Below are positions 35,548-37,167 of a DNA stretch of 37,167 bases, one piece after another (the stretch's first letter is position 1; every line of letters starts with the position of its first letter). A model generated the notes under the pieces. The model saw only the letters and a list, made by a program, of their open reading frames with translations, was not told where the DNA came from and made no database searches. Source of the DNA: an uncultured Allosphingosinicella sp. (GTDB taxonomy: Bacteria; Pseudomonadota; Alphaproteobacteria; Sphingomonadales; Sphingomonadaceae); the NCBI GenBank assembly GCA_934539295.1, contig CAKTCN010000033.1, positions 1 to 37,167 on the forward strand, written 5' to 3'. A program made the translations under genes and the position numbers.

Positions 35548-35730
35548 GCCCCCTCTGTCACGGGACCTGAGAGCTTTCCCAAGGGCGCGAGGCCCAAGGT
35601 TACCCCTTCGGTGGGACGGCGGCATGTAGCCCCGTCCGCTTTCCAGAGTGCCTGACGGCCGGCGCGGTCCCTGTGACCTGAGAGATTCCGGGGCGGTTGC
35701 TCCTTCGGCGGCCGAAGCCTTCTCCCGCGC
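35548..35730 (-). promoter_or_regulatory. tandem glycine riboswitch
   Basis: On the minus strand aptamer I (about 35728-35636) has GCGGGAGA, CCGAAGGAGCAA, ATCTCTCAGGTCACAGGGAC and CACTCTGGAAAGC. Aptamer II (about 35628-35548) has CACCGAAGGGGTAACC, GCTCTCAGGTC, and GTGACAGAGGGGGC. These are the conserved blocks of the two-aptamer glycine riboswitch in the usual order. Binding of glycine should switch on the gcv operon. Between aptamer II and the TTG start, GACAAC and GTTGTC (35515-35520 and 35538-35543) form a stem near the ribosome site that could be part of the expression platform. Confidence 0.93.
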
Positions 35731-35736
35731 TGACCT

Positions 35737-35754
35737 CCGGCGGTTGCCCGCCGG
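35737..35754 (-). terminator. GCAA-loop hairpin between metH and the riboswitch
   Basis: CCGGCGG and CCGCCGG pair perfectly around a GCAA tetraloop on the minus strand, about 35 bases beyond the metH stop and just before aptamer I. No T-run follows. It may close the metH transcript or stabilise the 5' end of the gcv leader. Confidence 0.4.
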
Positions 35755-35789
35755 TGACGAGGGCGACTTTGCATGCGCCCTTGACTGAG

Positions 35790-37167
35790 TCAATCGAGGT
35801 TCGGGCGCAGGTAACGCTCGGCTGTGGATAGATCGACGCCGCGCCGCACCGCATAATCCTCCAGCTGGTCGCGCCCGACCCGCGCCACGCCGAAATATTC
35901 GGCCTGCGGATGGCCGAAATAGAAGCCAGACACCGCCGCCGTGGGCAGCATGGCGAAGCTTTCGGTCAGGCTGATGCCCGTCTTCTGGTGCGCGCCCAGC
36001 ATCTTGAACAGGATGGGCTTCAAGCTATGCTCCGGGCAGGCCGGATAGCCCGGCGCCGGACGGATGCCCCGATATTCCTCGCGGATCAGTGCCTCGTTAG
36101 TCAGCTGCTCACCCTCGGCATAGCCCCACAAAGTGGTGCGCACATGCTGGTGCAGCCGCTCGGCGAAGGCTTCCGCGAAACGATCGGCCAGCGCCTTCAG
36201 CAAGATGTCCGAATAATCATCGATCGCCGCCTTGAACCGCGCCAGATGCGGCTCGATCCCGTGGATCGAGACGGCGAAGCCGCCGATCCAGTCGCCTGCG
36301 GGATCGATGAAGTCGGCCAGGCACATATTGGCCCGCCCCTCGCGCTTGGCGATCTGCTGGCGCAGCATCGGCAGGCGAACGAGGTCGTCATTCTCGACCA
36401 GGCCGAGATGTTCGAGTCCGCCCAGTTCCGCCGGGTTCCACACGCCTTCGGAATCGACGAAGATGTCGTCGCCATGCCGCACGCACGGCCACAGCCCAAC
36501 CACGCCGCGCGCCGTCAGCCACTTTTCCGCGATGATCGTGTCGAGCATCTTCTGCGCATCGGCGAATAGCGACCGGGCGCTTTCGCCCACGATCTCGTCG
36601 TCGAGGATCTTGGGATAGTTGCCCGCCAGTTCCCATGACCGAAAGAAGGGCGTCCAATCGATCGTCTCGCGCAGGTCGGCCAGGTCCCAGTCGTTGAACA
36701 CGTGCACGCCGGGCTGCTTGGGGCTGCCGGGCTTCAGCGCCATGTCGGCCGGGAACCCATTGGCCCGCGCCTTCTCGATCGGCAGCAGCTCGCTCTGCCC
36801 CTTGCCAGCACGCGCCACGCGCACCGCCTCGTAATCGGCGGCGGTCTTCTCGACGAACGGGTCACGCTGCGTGTCCGACATCAGGGTCGAGGCGACACCC
36901 ACGGCACGGCTGGCGTCGAGCACGTGCACCACCGGACCCTTGTACGCCGGCGAGATGCGCAGCGCCGTATGCACCTTCGACGTGGTCGCGCCGCCGATCA
37001 GGAGAGGCATGTTCATGCCCGAACGCTGCATCTCCTCGGCCACCGTCACCATCTCGTCCAGGCTGGGCGTGATCAGGCCCGACAGGCCGATCATGTCGGC
37101 ATCGTTCTCGTTCGCCGCCTCCAGGATCTTCGACCACGGCACCATGACGCCCAGGTCGACCACCTCG
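35790..37167 (-). CDS. metH: cobalamin-dependent methionine synthase, C-terminal part (5' end outside window)
   Basis: About 458 codons are visible, with no start inside the window. The first 110 residues are the end of the B12-binding domain (MIGLSGLITPSLDEMV, MPLLIGGATTSKVHTA, VVHVLDASRAVGV). The rest is the AdoMet reactivation domain, with GVHVFNDWDLADL, WLTARGVVGLWPC, YRGIRPAPGYPACPEH and SGFYFGHPQAEYFGV. The enzyme methylates homocysteine using 5-methyl-THF. The homocysteine and pterin domains must lie to the right, or in a separate gene, as some alphaproteobacteria split MetH. It is on the same strand as, and upstream of, the gcv operon. Confidence 0.96.
   Translation of the reverse strand, partial: EVVDLGVMVPWSKILEAANENDADMIGLSGLITPSLDEMVTVAEEMQRSGMNMPLLIGGATTSKVHTALRISPAYKGPVVHVLDASRAVGVASTLMSDTQRDPFVEKTAADYEAVRVARAGKGQSELLPIEKARANGFPADMALKPGSPKQPGVHVFNDWDLADLRETIDWTPFFRSWELAGNYPKILDDEIVGESARSLFADAQKMLDTIIAEKWLTARGVVGLWPCVRHGDDIFVDSEGVWNPAELGGLEHLGLVENDDLVRLPMLRQQIAKREGRANMCLADFIDPAGDWIGGFAVSIHGIEPHLARFKAAIDDYSDILLKALADRFAEAFAERLHQHVRTTLWGYAEGEQLTNEALIREEYRGIRPAPGYPACPEHSLKPILFKMLGAHQKTGISLTESFAMLPTAAVSGFYFGHPQAEYFGVARVGRDQLEDYAVRRGVDLSTAERYLRPNLD

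Noticed and set aside
1..37167. CRISPR array, rRNA, tRNA, insertion sequence or prophage
   Set aside because: No regularly spaced direct repeats, no cloverleaf or rRNA sequence, no transposase, integrase or phage genes were seen in a read of the window.

Overview
The window is high-GC DNA from an alphaproteobacterium, most likely a member of the Sphingomonadales (Sphingomonas or a close relative). This is inferred from the gene families present: a GapR-type DUF2312 protein, DUF2093 beside xseA, DUF6356, a 41-residue zinc-free bL36, a 1000-residue TonB-dependent receptor grouped with 2OG-Fe(II) oxygenases, and several intergenic palindromic repeat types that are common in sphingomonad genomes. 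The species cannot be fixed from the sequence alone. No rRNA, tRNA, CRISPR array, insertion sequence or prophage was found, and the genes are packed tightly with many 4-nt ATGA overlaps.

Layout. 1-3300: a frameshifted DUF559 nuclease gene at the left edge, then yebC and gapR on the minus strand, divergent from pyk. 3300-6900: a minus-strand run of galE, rpmJ, a HAD hydrolase, a histidine phosphatase and nnrD, the last two translationally coupled. 6990-9545: a DUF4136 lipoprotein coupled to an M14 cytosolic-type carboxypeptidase, then gpmA. 9648-12097: a DUF6356 protein, an FAD/NAD(P)-binding protein and a divergent DUF2189 membrane protein. 12243-13819: purE-purK. 13963-19513: an M16 metallopeptidase lipoprotein divergent from clpB. 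19560-26196: a TPR/2OG-oxygenase fusion, a TonB-dependent receptor and a divergent pair of paralogous 2OG-Fe(II) oxygenases. 26206-30650: a small secreted protein, DUF2093, xseA, purD and two small membrane proteins. 30770-30886: an unlisted entericidin-like lipopeptide. 30963-37167: gcvPB, gcvPA, gcvH and gcvT behind a tandem glycine riboswitch, then the 3' part of metH running off the right edge.

Together, most of the window is core metabolism: glycolysis (pyk, gpmA), purine synthesis (purE, purK, purD) and one-carbon/methionine metabolism (gcv, metH). Quality-control genes (clpB, M16 and M14 peptidases, nnrD metabolite repair) are also present. The least ordinary section is 19560-26196, where three 2OG-Fe(II) oxygenase-type proteins surround one TonB-dependent receptor. 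It is a plausible, poorly characterised outer-membrane uptake or modification module. Other points of note are the xseA and purD start codons sharing one CATG, the non-ATG starts of the divergent oxygenases and of gcvT, and at least five kinds of dispersed inverted repeat in the intergenic gaps. The rest of the window looks ordinary.
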